Assembly: GCF_007556775.1 (NCBI RefSeq)
Contig: NZ_CP041742.1
Coordinates: 1,355,002 to 1,419,001, forward strand
Source: Lysobacter lycopersici
Lineage (GTDB): Bacteria > Pseudomonadota > Gammaproteobacteria > Xanthomonadales > Xanthomonadaceae
Direction of reading: 5' to 3'
Length of the DNA stretch: 64,000 nucleotides
Shown here: one piece after another, positions 45,876 through 54,287 of the stretch
Numbering within the stretch: the stretch's first letter is position 1
Layout of the letters: the number at the start of each line of letters is the position of its first letter
Translations under genes and position numbers: made by a program
The notes under the pieces: model-generated
Databases searched by the model: none
What the model saw: the letters and a program-made list of their open reading frames with translations, nothing else
Told to the model about the DNA's origin: nothing

Positions 45876-47177
45876 TCAAGCCGCGGCGTGCGCTTCCTCG
45901 CCCTCGCCCTTGGACACCACAGCCGCCAGCATCAAATCGCCGGTGACGTTGAGCGTGGTCCGGCACATGTCGAGGAAACGATCGACGCCGAGGATCAGGC
46001 CGATGCCTTCCGGCGGCACCCCGACCATGCCGCAGATCAGCGCGACCACCGGCAGCGAACCGGCCGGCACGCCGGCAGTGCCGATGCCGCCGAGGATGCA
46101 CACGAACATCACCGTCACCTGCTGCGCCAACGACAGGTCGACACCGAAGAACTGGGCGAGGAACAGCACGGTCACGCCCTCGAACAGCGCGGTGCCGTTC
46201 TGGTTGGCGGTGGCGCCGACGGTGAGCACGAAGCGCGAGACGTTCTTCGGCAGGTGCAGTTTTTCCTCGGCCACGCGCAGCGACACCGGCAGCGTGGCGT
46301 TGCTCGATGCGGTGGAAAACGCCATCACCATCGCTTCCTGCACGCCGCGGAAGAATTTCGGCGGCGACCAGCCGCCGAGGAACTTCAGCATCAGCGAATA
46401 GACCACGAACAGGTGGATGGCCAGCGCCAGCACCACCACGCCGACGTAGGCGCCGAGCGAGCGCAACAGGTCCCAACCGAACAGCGCGGCGAGGTTGAAC
46501 ATGAAGCAGAACACCGCGTAGGGCGCGAGCCGGATCACCAGCCCGATCAGGGTCATCGACACGTCGAACAGGCCCTGGATGCCGCGCAGCAGGGTTTCGG
46601 TCGCCTGCGTGCGCGTGAGCACCAGGCCGATGCCGAGCATCAGCGCGAAGAACATCACCGCGAGGATGGTGTTCTCGGCCGCGGCCTTGACCACGTTGTC
46701 CGGCACGATGCCGAGCAGCATGTCCAGGCCCTTGGGCTGCGCGCCGGTGCTGCCGACGATTTCCTTCGCGCGTTCGGCGCCCTGCGCCAGCATCGATTGC
46801 GCGGTGACCGGATCGACGCCGCCGCCGGGACGCAGCCAGTTCACCAGCACCAGGCCGAGCACCACCGCGATGCCGGAAGCGACGACGGTGTAGCCCAGCG
46901 TCTTCCAGCCAACGCGGCCGAGCGAACGCACGTCGCCCATCTCGGCGACGCCGATGATCAGCGCCGAGAACAGCAGCGGGATCACCAGCATGAAGATCAG
47001 GCGTAGGAAGATGGTGCCGAGCGGCTGCGTGATCCACGTGGTCAGCCACTTCACCCAGCCCGCGTCCGCGCCCGAGGCGTAGTGCGCGATCAGGCCGAGG
47101 GCGAGGCCGGCGACGAAGCCGATCGCCATCTTCGCGTGCAGCGGCATGCGCTTGCGTGCGGTGGTCGTCTGTTCCAT
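45876..47177 (-). CDS. Dicarboxylate/amino acid:cation symporter (DAACS family)
   Basis: 433 residues. The N-terminal LHAKMAIGFVAGLALG, FSTASSNATLPVSLR (hairpin 1), GIGTAGVPAGSLPVV (hairpin 2) and DRFLDMCRTTLNVTGD (TM8, with the substrate Asp and Arg) are diagnostic. In TM7 the usual NMDGT reads NQNGT, so the conserved Asp of a sodium site is Asn. It should import C4-dicarboxylates or acidic amino acids. The ATG at 47175-47177 gives MEQTTTARKRM. It follows batD by 44 bp. Confidence 0.93.
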   Translation of the reverse strand: MEQTTTARKRMPLHAKMAIGFVAGLALGLIAHYASGADAGWVKWLTTWITQPLGTIFLRLIFMLVIPLLFSALIIGVAEMGDVRSLGRVGWKTLGYTVVASGIAVVLGLVLVNWLRPGGGVDPVTAQSMLAQGAERAKEIVGSTGAQPKGLDMLLGIVPDNVVKAAAENTILAVMFFALMLGIGLVLTRTQATETLLRGIQGLFDVSMTLIGLVIRLAPYAVFCFMFNLAALFGWDLLRSLGAYVGVVVLALAIHLFVVYSLMLKFLGGWSPPKFFRGVQEAMVMAFSTASSNATLPVSLRVAEEKLHLPKNVSRFVLTVGATANQNGTALFEGVTVLFLAQFFGVDLSLAQQVTVMFVCILGGIGTAGVPAGSLPVVALICGMVGVPPEGIGLILGVDRFLDMCRTTLNVTGDLMLAAVVSKGEGEEAHAAA

Positions 47178-47221
47178 GCGCGGCTCCGGGGCGAATGGCC
47201 GGAGCTTAGCAAACGCGGCGA

Positions 47222-48880
47222 TCAGCCCGGCGGATACAGCGGCGGCAGCAGTTCCTTCGCCTTGGCCGTCGCGGCCTTCCAGCGCGGCCCGCGCTTGAAC
47301 GCGGAACGCAACGCCGCAAGGGCCGATACAATGTTGCCATCGCCCCAGCGCGCGCGTTGCAGCGCATCGACCGCGGACTGCTGTGTGGCATCGTCGAGTT
47401 TCGCGCGCACGCCGTCGAGGTCGGGCGCATTCGCCGCCACGCACAAGGCTTGCGAAATCGCTTCAGGATCGCCCTTCGCCAATGCCTGTGCGAGCGCGGG
47501 CTTGTTCGAACGCGCAGCGTCGGGCTTCGGCTTCGCATCGACCTGCGCTTCGACCGGCGGCGTCGCGCGATGCAGGCCCCACCACAACGTGGCCAGCCAC
47601 AGGAATGCGAACACGACCGCCGCCAGCGCCCACGGCCGCACCGCACCCTGCACGAACGGCAAGCGCAGCCCGTCGCGCGCGGTGTCGTTCGCAGCGGGAT
47701 TCGCGGCAACCGGTGCCGCATTCGCCGCGTTCGGACCATTCGCGCCCGGCGCGACCCGCAGCACGATGTCCGGCAGGCTCGCGGTGCGCGCGACGCCCGC
47801 GCGCACGTCCCACCACGCGATGCGCGGCCCCGGGATGCGCAGCGTTCCCGCCCGTGCGGGCACGATTGAGAATTTCCGCGTCAGCTGCACCTGCGGACGC
47901 CCGCCGTCGAAGTTGTCGCGCGCCTGCACCGGATCGGCGAATACCTGCGCGCCAGCGGGCGCGGCCAGCGCGAGTTCCGGCATCTGCGCGGCGCTGGCGC
48001 CGTCGGCATCTGCTTCGACGGTGACGGTCGCGGCTTCGCCGGCGCGCGCCGATTGCGGCGTGGACAGGTAGCGCAGCGTGAGCGAGCGCAACGGCAGCCA
48101 CGGCTGCGGCGCGTTCGCCGGCGGCGGCTGCACCGACAGCACGCGTGGCGCGCCGTTGGTGCGCAGGTCCTTGCGTCCGTCGCCGAACAGGTCGTCGAAG
48201 AAACCGCCCACGCCCTGCCCGCTGAAACGCGCGCCGGGAATCGTCAGTGCGCCGCTGCGTTCCGGGATCAGCAGGAAGCGGCGTTCGACCACGGTGTAGC
48301 GACGCCCGCCGATCTCGCGCGTGTACTGCAGGTCGTCGCCGACGCGCTGCATGGTCGCGCCGTCGGGCGGATCCTGGTCGAGTTGCCCGGAGACCAGCGG
48401 CGCGGCCGAATACAGCCGCAATACGTAGCCAACCGCTTGCTGCACGTAGGGCGATTGCGCGTCTGCCTCGGCTTCGATGAAAACGGCATCGCCGGCATGC
48501 GCGACCGGCGAGGCCGCGGCCGGCGTGACGATCAGGCTCAGCGGCTGCGTGCGCTCGCGGCCGACGATCAGCGCGGGAATGCCGATCACGCCATCGCGGT
48601 GCGGCTGCAGCGCGACCGCGAACAGCACCTTGGTGGTGCTGGTGCCGTTCACCATTTCGAACTGGCGGCTGCTGCTGTTGCCGCTGACGTCGAAATCCGC
48701 GGTGAGCGGCGAATAGTCGGGCGAATCCAGCGTCGCCTGGTCGGTCTCGATGTTCAGCGTCGCGGTTTCGCCCGCGGCGATGCGGTCGCGGTCGAGCCAT
48801 GCGCGCGTGGTCGCCTGCGCGGCGAACGCGCACAGCGCGAGCATCGCGCAAAGCAGCAGGCGCATTCCGTGCTTCGCCAT
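47222..48880 (-). CDS. batD: BatD-like protein (oxygen-tolerance family)
   Basis: 552 residues from the ATG at 48878-48880. A signal peptide ends near residue 23 (FAAQA-TTR), the mature part is beta-rich with repeated immunoglobulin-like units (AWLDRDRIAAGETATLNIETDQ; YSAAPLVSGQLDQDPP), and a TM segment (ALAAVVFAFLWLATLWWGL) lies near residue 440, with a C-terminal cytoplasmic helical region. This fits BatD of the aerotolerance operon. Its ATG overlaps the preceding gene's stop by one base. Its molecular role is unclear in the literature. Confidence 0.85.
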   Translation of the reverse strand: MAKHGMRLLLCAMLALCAFAAQATTRAWLDRDRIAAGETATLNIETDQATLDSPDYSPLTADFDVSGNSSSRQFEMVNGTSTTKVLFAVALQPHRDGVIGIPALIVGRERTQPLSLIVTPAAASPVAHAGDAVFIEAEADAQSPYVQQAVGYVLRLYSAAPLVSGQLDQDPPDGATMQRVGDDLQYTREIGGRRYTVVERRFLLIPERSGALTIPGARFSGQGVGGFFDDLFGDGRKDLRTNGAPRVLSVQPPPANAPQPWLPLRSLTLRYLSTPQSARAGEAATVTVEADADGASAAQMPELALAAPAGAQVFADPVQARDNFDGGRPQVQLTRKFSIVPARAGTLRIPGPRIAWWDVRAGVARTASLPDIVLRVAPGANGPNAANAAPVAANPAANDTARDGLRLPFVQGAVRPWALAAVVFAFLWLATLWWGLHRATPPVEAQVDAKPKPDAARSNKPALAQALAKGDPEAISQALCVAANAPDLDGVRAKLDDATQQSAVDALQRARWGDGNIVSALAALRSAFKRGPRWKAATAKAKELLPPLYPPG

Positions 48881-50631
48881 CAATCGCCTCCCTGGCCGTG
48901 CCTGCGTTCGTATTCCAGCCGGAACTTCGCGCGCAGCAATCCGCCCGGATCGTCCGGGACGCGCCGCAGCCACGCCTCGCTGGCGATGCGGCGTTCGCGC
49001 TCGGCTTCGGTTTCCGGATGCTCGCGCGGCTGCGAATCCGGTTGCCCGGCCTTCGCCTTGCGCTGCAACGCCTGCTGCATCCGCTGGCGTTGCGCTTCGT
49101 CGGCGCGTTGTTGTTCCTGCGGGTTTTCCGGCTTCTGTTGCTGCGCCGGTTGTTGCTGGTTGCCGTTGGCTTGTTGCTGATTCTTGTTCGGATTCTGTCG
49201 CTGCTGTTGCGGCTTTCCGTTCTGCTTTTGCGGATCGCCCTGTTCGTCCTGCCCCGGGTTCGGCTGGCCTTGTTGTCCCGGCTGCTTGTTCTGCTGCTGT
49301 TGCTGCCTATCGCCCTGCGGGGGCTTGCGCTTCAACGCCGCTTCCACTGCGTTGCGGTTGGCGATGGCGTCGGCCATGCCGGGATCGAGCTTCAAGGCAC
49401 GATCGTAGGCGGCGATGGCCTGTTCGTAATCGCCCTGCTTCGCCAACGCATTGCCATAGTTGTACTGGCCCTGCGCATCCGGCACCCCGCCGTAGGATTT
49501 GGCCGCACCGACGTAATCGCCTTTGCGATAGGCCTCGGCGCCCTGTTGCATGCGCGAATACGCCTGCTGGTCGGTGCGTTTCCACAACGTACCGCCCGAC
49601 GGCAGGCCATCCGCCGCATGCGCGGGCAGCATCGGCAATGCGAATGCGCAGGCGAGCACCACTGCAAACGCGCCGCCGCGGCGGAACAGCAGCAGCGCGA
49701 GCAGCAGCAAGGGCGGCAGCAGCCAGAAACCGCCATCGATGCCGATGCTGGATTTCTTGCCCTGCGCGGCCATCGCGCCGGCCTGTTGTGGATCGAGTAT
49801 GCCGAGCGAACGCAGGTCGTCGTCGCCGGCTTCCGCGGCGGCGTAGCGGCCGTTGCCCGCGGAGGCAAGCGCTTGCAGGCTGCCCGCATCCAGTGCGCTG
49901 TGGCCGATGCTGCCGTCGGGGCGTCGGTAGGCCGCGCCCGCAGCGGTGCCGAGGCCAAGCACCGACACGCGATAACCCGCGCGCGCCGCGTTCGCGGCTT
50001 CGGACTTCGCGTCGTTGTCCGCGGCATTGCTGAGCAGCAGGATGTCGCCCTCGGTGAAGCCGGCCTGCTTCAGCAAGGAGACCGATCGCGAAATCGCATC
50101 CGCGGCATGGCTGCCATCGACCGGCATGACGTCCGGCGACAGCGCATCGAGGAACAGCGCGACATTCGCCGCATCGTCGGTGAGAGGCGCGACGGTATAG
50201 GCCTCGTTGGCGTAGGCGACCAGCGCGACCTGCCCGCCCGCGCGTTCCTTCAGCAGTTCCGCGATCTTGGCTCGTGCCTGCAGCAGTCGCGATGGCGGCA
50301 GGTCGTTGGCGAGTATCGGACTCGACAGGTCGAGCGCGACCACCAGCGGCGCGCGCGTCTGCCACAACGGCTGTGCGCGCTGGCGCCAGCTCGGGCCGGC
50401 GAGCGCGAGGATGGACAACGCGAGCACGGCGAGCGCGAGCCACGGTGCGCGCGCATCGCGTCCGCCTTCACCTTCGAGCAAATGCGAAAGCAGATGTGGA
50501 TCGACCACGTCGCGCCAACCGCTGCGCTTGCGTTGCCGCGCGCGCCATACCCAGACGATCAGCGGCAACACGAACAACGCCAAAAGCCACCACGGGCGCA
50601 GGAACTGCAATGTCGGCATGAACGCGCTCAT
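48880..50631 (-). CDS. batB: BatB-like VWA protein fused to TPR (BatC-like), with Gln/Pro-rich tail
   Basis: 583 residues. Two N-terminal TM segments precede a von Willebrand A domain (ARAPLVVALDLSSPILAND), a further TM pair near 310-345 and tetratricopeptide repeats (about 355-430: AYRKGDYVGAAKSYGG, QYNYGNALAKQGDYEQAIAAYDRAL). A long Gln/Asn/Pro-rich segment (about 435-520) follows. The MIDAS is DLSSP instead of DxSxS, so metal binding may be lost. It starts at 50631 with ATGA overlap on batA. VWA and TPR parts are separate genes (BatB, BatC) in some bacteria. Confidence 0.86.
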   Translation of the reverse strand: MSAFMPTLQFLRPWWLLALFVLPLIVWVWRARQRKRSGWRDVVDPHLLSHLLEGEGGRDARAPWLALAVLALSILALAGPSWRQRAQPLWQTRAPLVVALDLSSPILANDLPPSRLLQARAKIAELLKERAGGQVALVAYANEAYTVAPLTDDAANVALFLDALSPDVMPVDGSHAADAISRSVSLLKQAGFTEGDILLLSNAADNDAKSEAANAARAGYRVSVLGLGTAAGAAYRRPDGSIGHSALDAGSLQALASAGNGRYAAAEAGDDDLRSLGILDPQQAGAMAAQGKKSSIGIDGGFWLLPPLLLLALLLFRRGGAFAVVLACAFALPMLPAHAADGLPSGGTLWKRTDQQAYSRMQQGAEAYRKGDYVGAAKSYGGVPDAQGQYNYGNALAKQGDYEQAIAAYDRALKLDPGMADAIANRNAVEAALKRKPPQGDRQQQQQNKQPGQQGQPNPGQDEQGDPQKQNGKPQQQRQNPNKNQQQANGNQQQPAQQQKPENPQEQQRADEAQRQRMQQALQRKAKAGQPDSQPREHPETEAERERRIASEAWLRRVPDDPGGLLRAKFRLEYERRHGQGGD

Positions 50632-51644
50632 GCACGCCTCCGCCGCGGCCAAGCGACCGCGAGCAGACCGCAGGCCAGTGCCGCACCCAGCGGCCACGGA
50701 TAGCGTTCCACCCGCGGGCGTACCGCTTCGCCGGGGCGATCCACCGGTTCGATGCGTTCGATTTCGCGATAGATCCCGGCGAGGTCGTCGGTGTCGCGCG
50801 CGCGGAACGCCTTACCGCCGGTGAGGTCGGCGATGCGCTTCAAGCCGGCTTCGTCGGTGGTGTCGTCGCCGCCCGGCATCTGGATCGGCACGCCGAATAC
50901 CGACAGGCCCGCGCCGTAGCCGCCGAAGGCGATGGTGTGGATGCGCACGTGGTTGTCGCGCGCGAGTTCGGCGGCCTTCGTTGGATCGAGCATGCCCGCG
51001 GTGTTGACGCCGTCGGTGAGCAACACCACCACGCGTTCGCCCGCAGGCTGTTTCGCCAAGCGCTTCACCGCGAGGCCGATCGCGTCGCCGATGGCGGTTT
51101 CGCGCCCGGCCATCGCCACCGCGCTGTCCTGCAATTGCTGGCGCACGGTGTCGTGGTCGAGCGTGAGCGGCGTGAGCACATAGGCGCGCAGGCCGAACAC
51201 GATCAGCCCGATGCGGTCGCCGGCGCGGCGCTGCAGGAAATCCGCGATCACCGCCTTGGCCGCGGTCAGGCGATCGACCGTCGTTCCGCCGAGCGCCATG
51301 TCCTCGTCGCTCATGCTGCCTGAGAGATCCACCGCGAGCATGAGGTCGCGTCCTTGCTGCGGCGGCTGCAGCACCGGGCCGAGTTGCTGCGGCCGCGCCG
51401 CAGCCACGCACAGCAGCGCCCACGCCAGCCACGCGAGCAAGCCGATGCCGCGCGCGATCGCCGGCCCACGCGTGCCGGCGATCGCGGACAGGCGATCGCC
51501 GTACGGAACCTTCAATGCCGCACCCGCATCGCGTTTCGGCGGCAGCAGGCGACGCGCGATCCACGGCAGCGGCAAGGCCAGCAACCACCATGGCCAGGCG
51601 AAGCCCGCGAACGACGGCAGCAATGCGGACAGCCACGCGCTCAC
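50628..51644 (-). CDS. batA: BatA-like VWA-domain membrane protein
   Basis: 338 residues from GTG 51644, overlapping the upstream stop (GTGA). Two TM segments near the N-terminus and one at the C-terminus bracket a VWA domain with a complete MIDAS: D-x-S-x-S in LAVDLSGSMSDEDM, T in HDTVRQ region and D in LLTDGVNTAG. It is a BatA/YegL-like inner-membrane protein of the Bat operon, followed by BatB through an ATGA overlap. Confidence 0.88.
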   Translation of the reverse strand: MSAWLSALLPSFAGFAWPWWLLALPLPWIARRLLPPKRDAGAALKVPYGDRLSAIAGTRGPAIARGIGLLAWLAWALLCVAAARPQQLGPVLQPPQQGRDLMLAVDLSGSMSDEDMALGGTTVDRLTAAKAVIADFLQRRAGDRIGLIVFGLRAYVLTPLTLDHDTVRQQLQDSAVAMAGRETAIGDAIGLAVKRLAKQPAGERVVVLLTDGVNTAGMLDPTKAAELARDNHVRIHTIAFGGYGAGLSVFGVPIQMPGGDDTTDEAGLKRIADLTGGKAFRARDTDDLAGIYREIERIEPVDRPGEAVRPRVERYPWPLGAALACGLLAVAWPRRRRA

Positions 51645-52099
51645 TTGCGCGCCCCCATCCAGCGCAGGAAGCGATCGCGCACGATTTCGCGCAGGCCTTC
51701 GATTTCCGTTTCGCCGACATCGCGGCGGAAACCGCCATCGCGCAGCAGCGCGCCGGCACCGGCGACGAACACCGGTTGCGGCAGGCCGCGATCGAGGAAG
51801 CGCAACCATTCCTCGCCTTCGAACCGATCTGCGTCCGGATCGATGCGGCGCGAGGCGCGGCGCAGTTGTTCCGACATCGCCGCGATCTTCGCGGCCGGGG
51901 TTTCGGCCGCTGAAACCGCATCGTCGAACAGGCGCGCGATGGCGGCGCGCCGCAACTTTTGTCGACGCCGCCACCACGCCCATGCGGCGAACGCGAGCAA
52001 CAACGCCGCGAACAGCATCCACCAGCCCGGTGCCGGCGGCCACCACGACGGCGGCGGCGGCTGGTGGATGTCGCGCAGGATGAGGGTCGGATCGCTCAT
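51641..52099 (-). CDS. DUF4381-family small membrane protein
   Basis: 152 residues. LRDIHQPPPPSWWPPAPGWW leads into a single TM (WMLFAALLLAFAAWAWW, about residues 27-43), then a basic cytoplasmic domain (RRQKLRRAAI ... LRFLDRGLPQPVFVAGAGALL). This is the pattern of DUF4381, usually found between DUF58 and VWA genes in Bat operons, exactly as here. Its ATG and stop overlap both neighbours (ATGA, GTGA). Confidence 0.84.
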   Translation of the reverse strand: MSDPTLILRDIHQPPPPSWWPPAPGWWMLFAALLLAFAAWAWWRRRQKLRRAAIARLFDDAVSAAETPAAKIAAMSEQLRRASRRIDPDADRFEGEEWLRFLDRGLPQPVFVAGAGALLRDGGFRRDVGETEIEGLREIVRDRFLRWMGARK

Positions 52100-53022
52100 G
52101 CCGCGCGCGCCCCGCCCAGCAGCGAGAGCCATGAATCGCTGGGCGCATCGCCGGCGAGCAACTGCACGCGCACCCCGCGCGCCGGCAATTGCTGCAAGGC
52201 GGCTTCCACCGGCGCCATGAAGGTCCCGTGCCAGCGCTGGCGTTGCGCCGCAGTCGCGAGGTCGAGTTCGATCCGCGCATGTTTGCCGCCGTCGCCGGTC
52301 GCGAACGGCAGCGCGGCCTGCGGCGGCTGGCGTTCCAGCGCATCGACCAGCAACAACAGGATCACTTCGTTGTGCGCGGTCAGCGCAGGCCAGCGTTGCG
52401 CTGGGATCGCGGCCACGCTCGCCGGATCGGCAAGCACGACCAAGCGCGAACCCGGACGCAGCAATCGGCGCGCATGGTCGAGCGCGACCGCGAGGCCGGC
52501 ATCGTCGTCCGGCGGCTTCGCGTACCAGCGCACCAGCGCGTCGAGTACGCGCAACGCACCGCGCGGACCCGCGGCAGGAGGAACCGGCGCTTCCCTGGTC
52601 GAACCGCGCAACGCGGCGATGCGGTCGCCGTCGCGCACCGCGATCCACGCCGCGACCGCACCGGCGCGCGCGGCCTGCACCGACTTGAAGCGCGTGCGCG
52701 TGCCGAAGTACAGCGAGGGCGCGGTATCGGCGACGAGCAGGGTCAGCCGTTCGCGTTCGGCCTGGAATAATTTCGTGTGCGGCTTGCCGCTGCGCGCGGT
52801 CAGGCGCCAGTCGATGTGGCGCGCGTCGTCGCCCTGTGCGTATTCGCGCGATTCGGCGTATTCCATCCCGCGCCCGCGCATTGGCGACAATGCTTGTCCA
52901 CTGGTGCCGTGGCGCCCGCGCTTCGGCGGCCGCCGCCCCAGCGCTGCGGCGCGCAGCGCAACCAGTTCGGCCAGCGTGGGTGTAATGCCGGGGTTGGGGG
53001 CTTGGGACTGGGGTCTGTTCAA
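52096..53022 (-). CDS. DUF58-domain protein of the Bat operon
   Basis: 308 residues in the open frame. The core is conserved: GRGMEYAESREYAQGDDARHIDWRLTARSGKPHTKLFQAERE, the DUF58 signature (two Arg/Asp contacts). The only workable start is TTG 53022, as no ATG or GTG precedes the conserved part; the next ATG would remove it. The first residues (NRPQSQAPNPG) come from an adjacent inverted-repeat element (52996-53114). DUF58 and MoxR proteins act together with VWA proteins; function is unproven. Confidence 0.83.
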   Translation of the reverse strand: MNRPQSQAPNPGITPTLAELVALRAAALGRRPPKRGRHGTSGQALSPMRGRGMEYAESREYAQGDDARHIDWRLTARSGKPHTKLFQAERERLTLLVADTAPSLYFGTRTRFKSVQAARAGAVAAWIAVRDGDRIAALRGSTREAPVPPAAGPRGALRVLDALVRWYAKPPDDDAGLAVALDHARRLLRPGSRLVVLADPASVAAIPAQRWPALTAHNEVILLLLVDALERQPPQAALPFATGDGGKHARIELDLATAAQRQRWHGTFMAPVEAALQQLPARGVRVQLLAGDAPSDSWLSLLGGARAA

Positions 53023-53114
53023 AGCTCAGTATCTCCGGCGAGCATCCCCGCGCGGACAATCGCGATGCGCGCGATTCCCGATCTCCAACCCCCAGATCCT
53101 GGTCCCGAGCCCCC
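52996..53114. repeat. MITE-like inverted-repeat element between moxR and DUF58 genes
   Basis: Arms at 52996-53017 and 53093-53114 are imperfect inverted repeats: on the minus strand one reads GGGGGCTCGGGACCAGGATCTG, the other, read in its own orientation, GGGGGCTTGGGACTGGGGTCTG (18 of 22 identical). The 75-bp interior contains CGCGCGCATCGCG and CGGGAATCGCG palindromic bits. Similar G/C-rich GGGACTGGGG motifs are common in xanthomonad intergenic repeats. The element spans the start of the DUF58 coding region. Confidence 0.6.
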
Positions 53115-53117
53115 GCT

Positions 53118-54110
53118 TCACGGCAGCGGTACCTGCCGCAGCAGTTCCGCAACGAGCTTCTCACCGTCCCAGCCTTCGGCGGTCGCCTCGTAGCTCGGCA
53201 ACACGCGATGGCGCAGCACGTCGGGCGCGATGGCGCGCACGTCGTCGGGTGTGACGTAGTCGCGGCCGGCGAGCCACGCACGGGCGCGGGCGCAGCGTTC
53301 CAGCGCGATCGAACCACGCGGGCTCGCGCCCCAGGCGATGCGCTCGGCCAGTTGCTTGTCGTAGCGCGCCGGCGTGCGCGAAGCGAGCACGAGTTCGACG
53401 AGGTAGCGTTCCAGCGCGGGCGCGACATGCAGGTCGAGCACGGCCTGGCGCGCGGCGAACACATCGGCCAGCGGCATGCGCGCTGGCGTCGGGTGGGTGG
53501 TCCGCATCGCCTCACGCGCGCGTTCGCGCGCGAGGCGCAGAATTTCGGTTTCGGTTTCGGCCTCGGGATAACCGATGCGCACGTACATCAGGAAGCGGTC
53601 GAGCTGTGCCTCCGGCAACGGGAACGTGCCTTCCTGCTCGATCGGGTTCTGCGTCGCCATGACCAGGAACAACGGCGGCAACGGATAGGTATGGCGCCCG
53701 ACCGTGACCTGGCGTTCGCCCATCGCCTCGAGCAGGGCGGACTGCACCTTGGCCGGCGCGCGATTGATCTCGTCGGCGAGCAGCACGGGATGGAAGATCG
53801 GACCCGGCTGGAATTCGAAGCGGCCTTCCTGCGGCCGCCAGACCTCGGTGCCGGTCAGGTCGGCTGGCAACAGGTCGGGGGTGAACTGCACGCGGGAGAA
53901 ATCCGCCTCCAGTCGCGCCGCCAGCGCGCGGATCGCGCTGGTCTTGGCAAGGCCAGGCGCGCCTTCGACCAGCAAGTGGCCATCGGCCAGCAGCGCGATC
54001 AGCAGGCGTTCGACCAGCGCGGACTGGCCGACGATCTCGGCGGACAATCCATCGCGCAAGGCGCGGAAAGCGTCGTGCAGGCGGGAGGTTTCGGGGCTGG
54101 AACTGTCCAT
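53118..54110 (-). CDS. MoxR-family AAA+ ATPase
   Basis: 330 residues. Walker A is VEGAPGLAKTSAIRAL (GAPGLAKT), Walker B LLADEINRAPAKVQSALLEAM, sensor I MATQNPIEQEGTFPLPEAQLDRF and sensor II RTTHPT. MoxR proteins are chaperone-like ATPases that act with VWA-domain partners; here the Bat operon genes follow directly. The ATG at 54108-54110 gives a normal N-terminus. Between it and DUF58 lies the inverted-repeat element. Confidence 0.94.
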   Translation of the reverse strand: MDSSSPETSRLHDAFRALRDGLSAEIVGQSALVERLLIALLADGHLLVEGAPGLAKTSAIRALAARLEADFSRVQFTPDLLPADLTGTEVWRPQEGRFEFQPGPIFHPVLLADEINRAPAKVQSALLEAMGERQVTVGRHTYPLPPLFLVMATQNPIEQEGTFPLPEAQLDRFLMYVRIGYPEAETETEILRLARERAREAMRTTHPTPARMPLADVFAARQAVLDLHVAPALERYLVELVLASRTPARYDKQLAERIAWGASPRGSIALERCARARAWLAGRDYVTPDDVRAIAPDVLRHRVLPSYEATAEGWDGEKLVAELLRQVPLP

Positions 54111-54242
54111 GCGCGGCGCTCGGGAACGTGGGGCGACGCGAAGACCGCGCCGGGGCCCAGTTTGACCCGTTCCCGCCGCGCGGGTTCCAGTGCCATCAGT
54201 CCGGGTTCATGTGCGATGGCCAGGACGGGACTACGGAAACGA

Positions 54243-54266
54243 CAACGGGCCGTTTCCGGCCCGTTG
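54243..54266 (-). terminator. Candidate terminator after pilQ
   Basis: CAACGGGCCG, loop TTTC, CGGCCCGTTG forms a perfect 10-bp stem, 22 bases past the pilQ stop. On the minus strand only TCGTTTCC follows, so it is a modest T-rich tail. It should end the pilMNOPQ transcript before moxR. Confidence 0.65.
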
Positions 54267-54287
54267 CATTCAAAGCGTTGGCGAACG

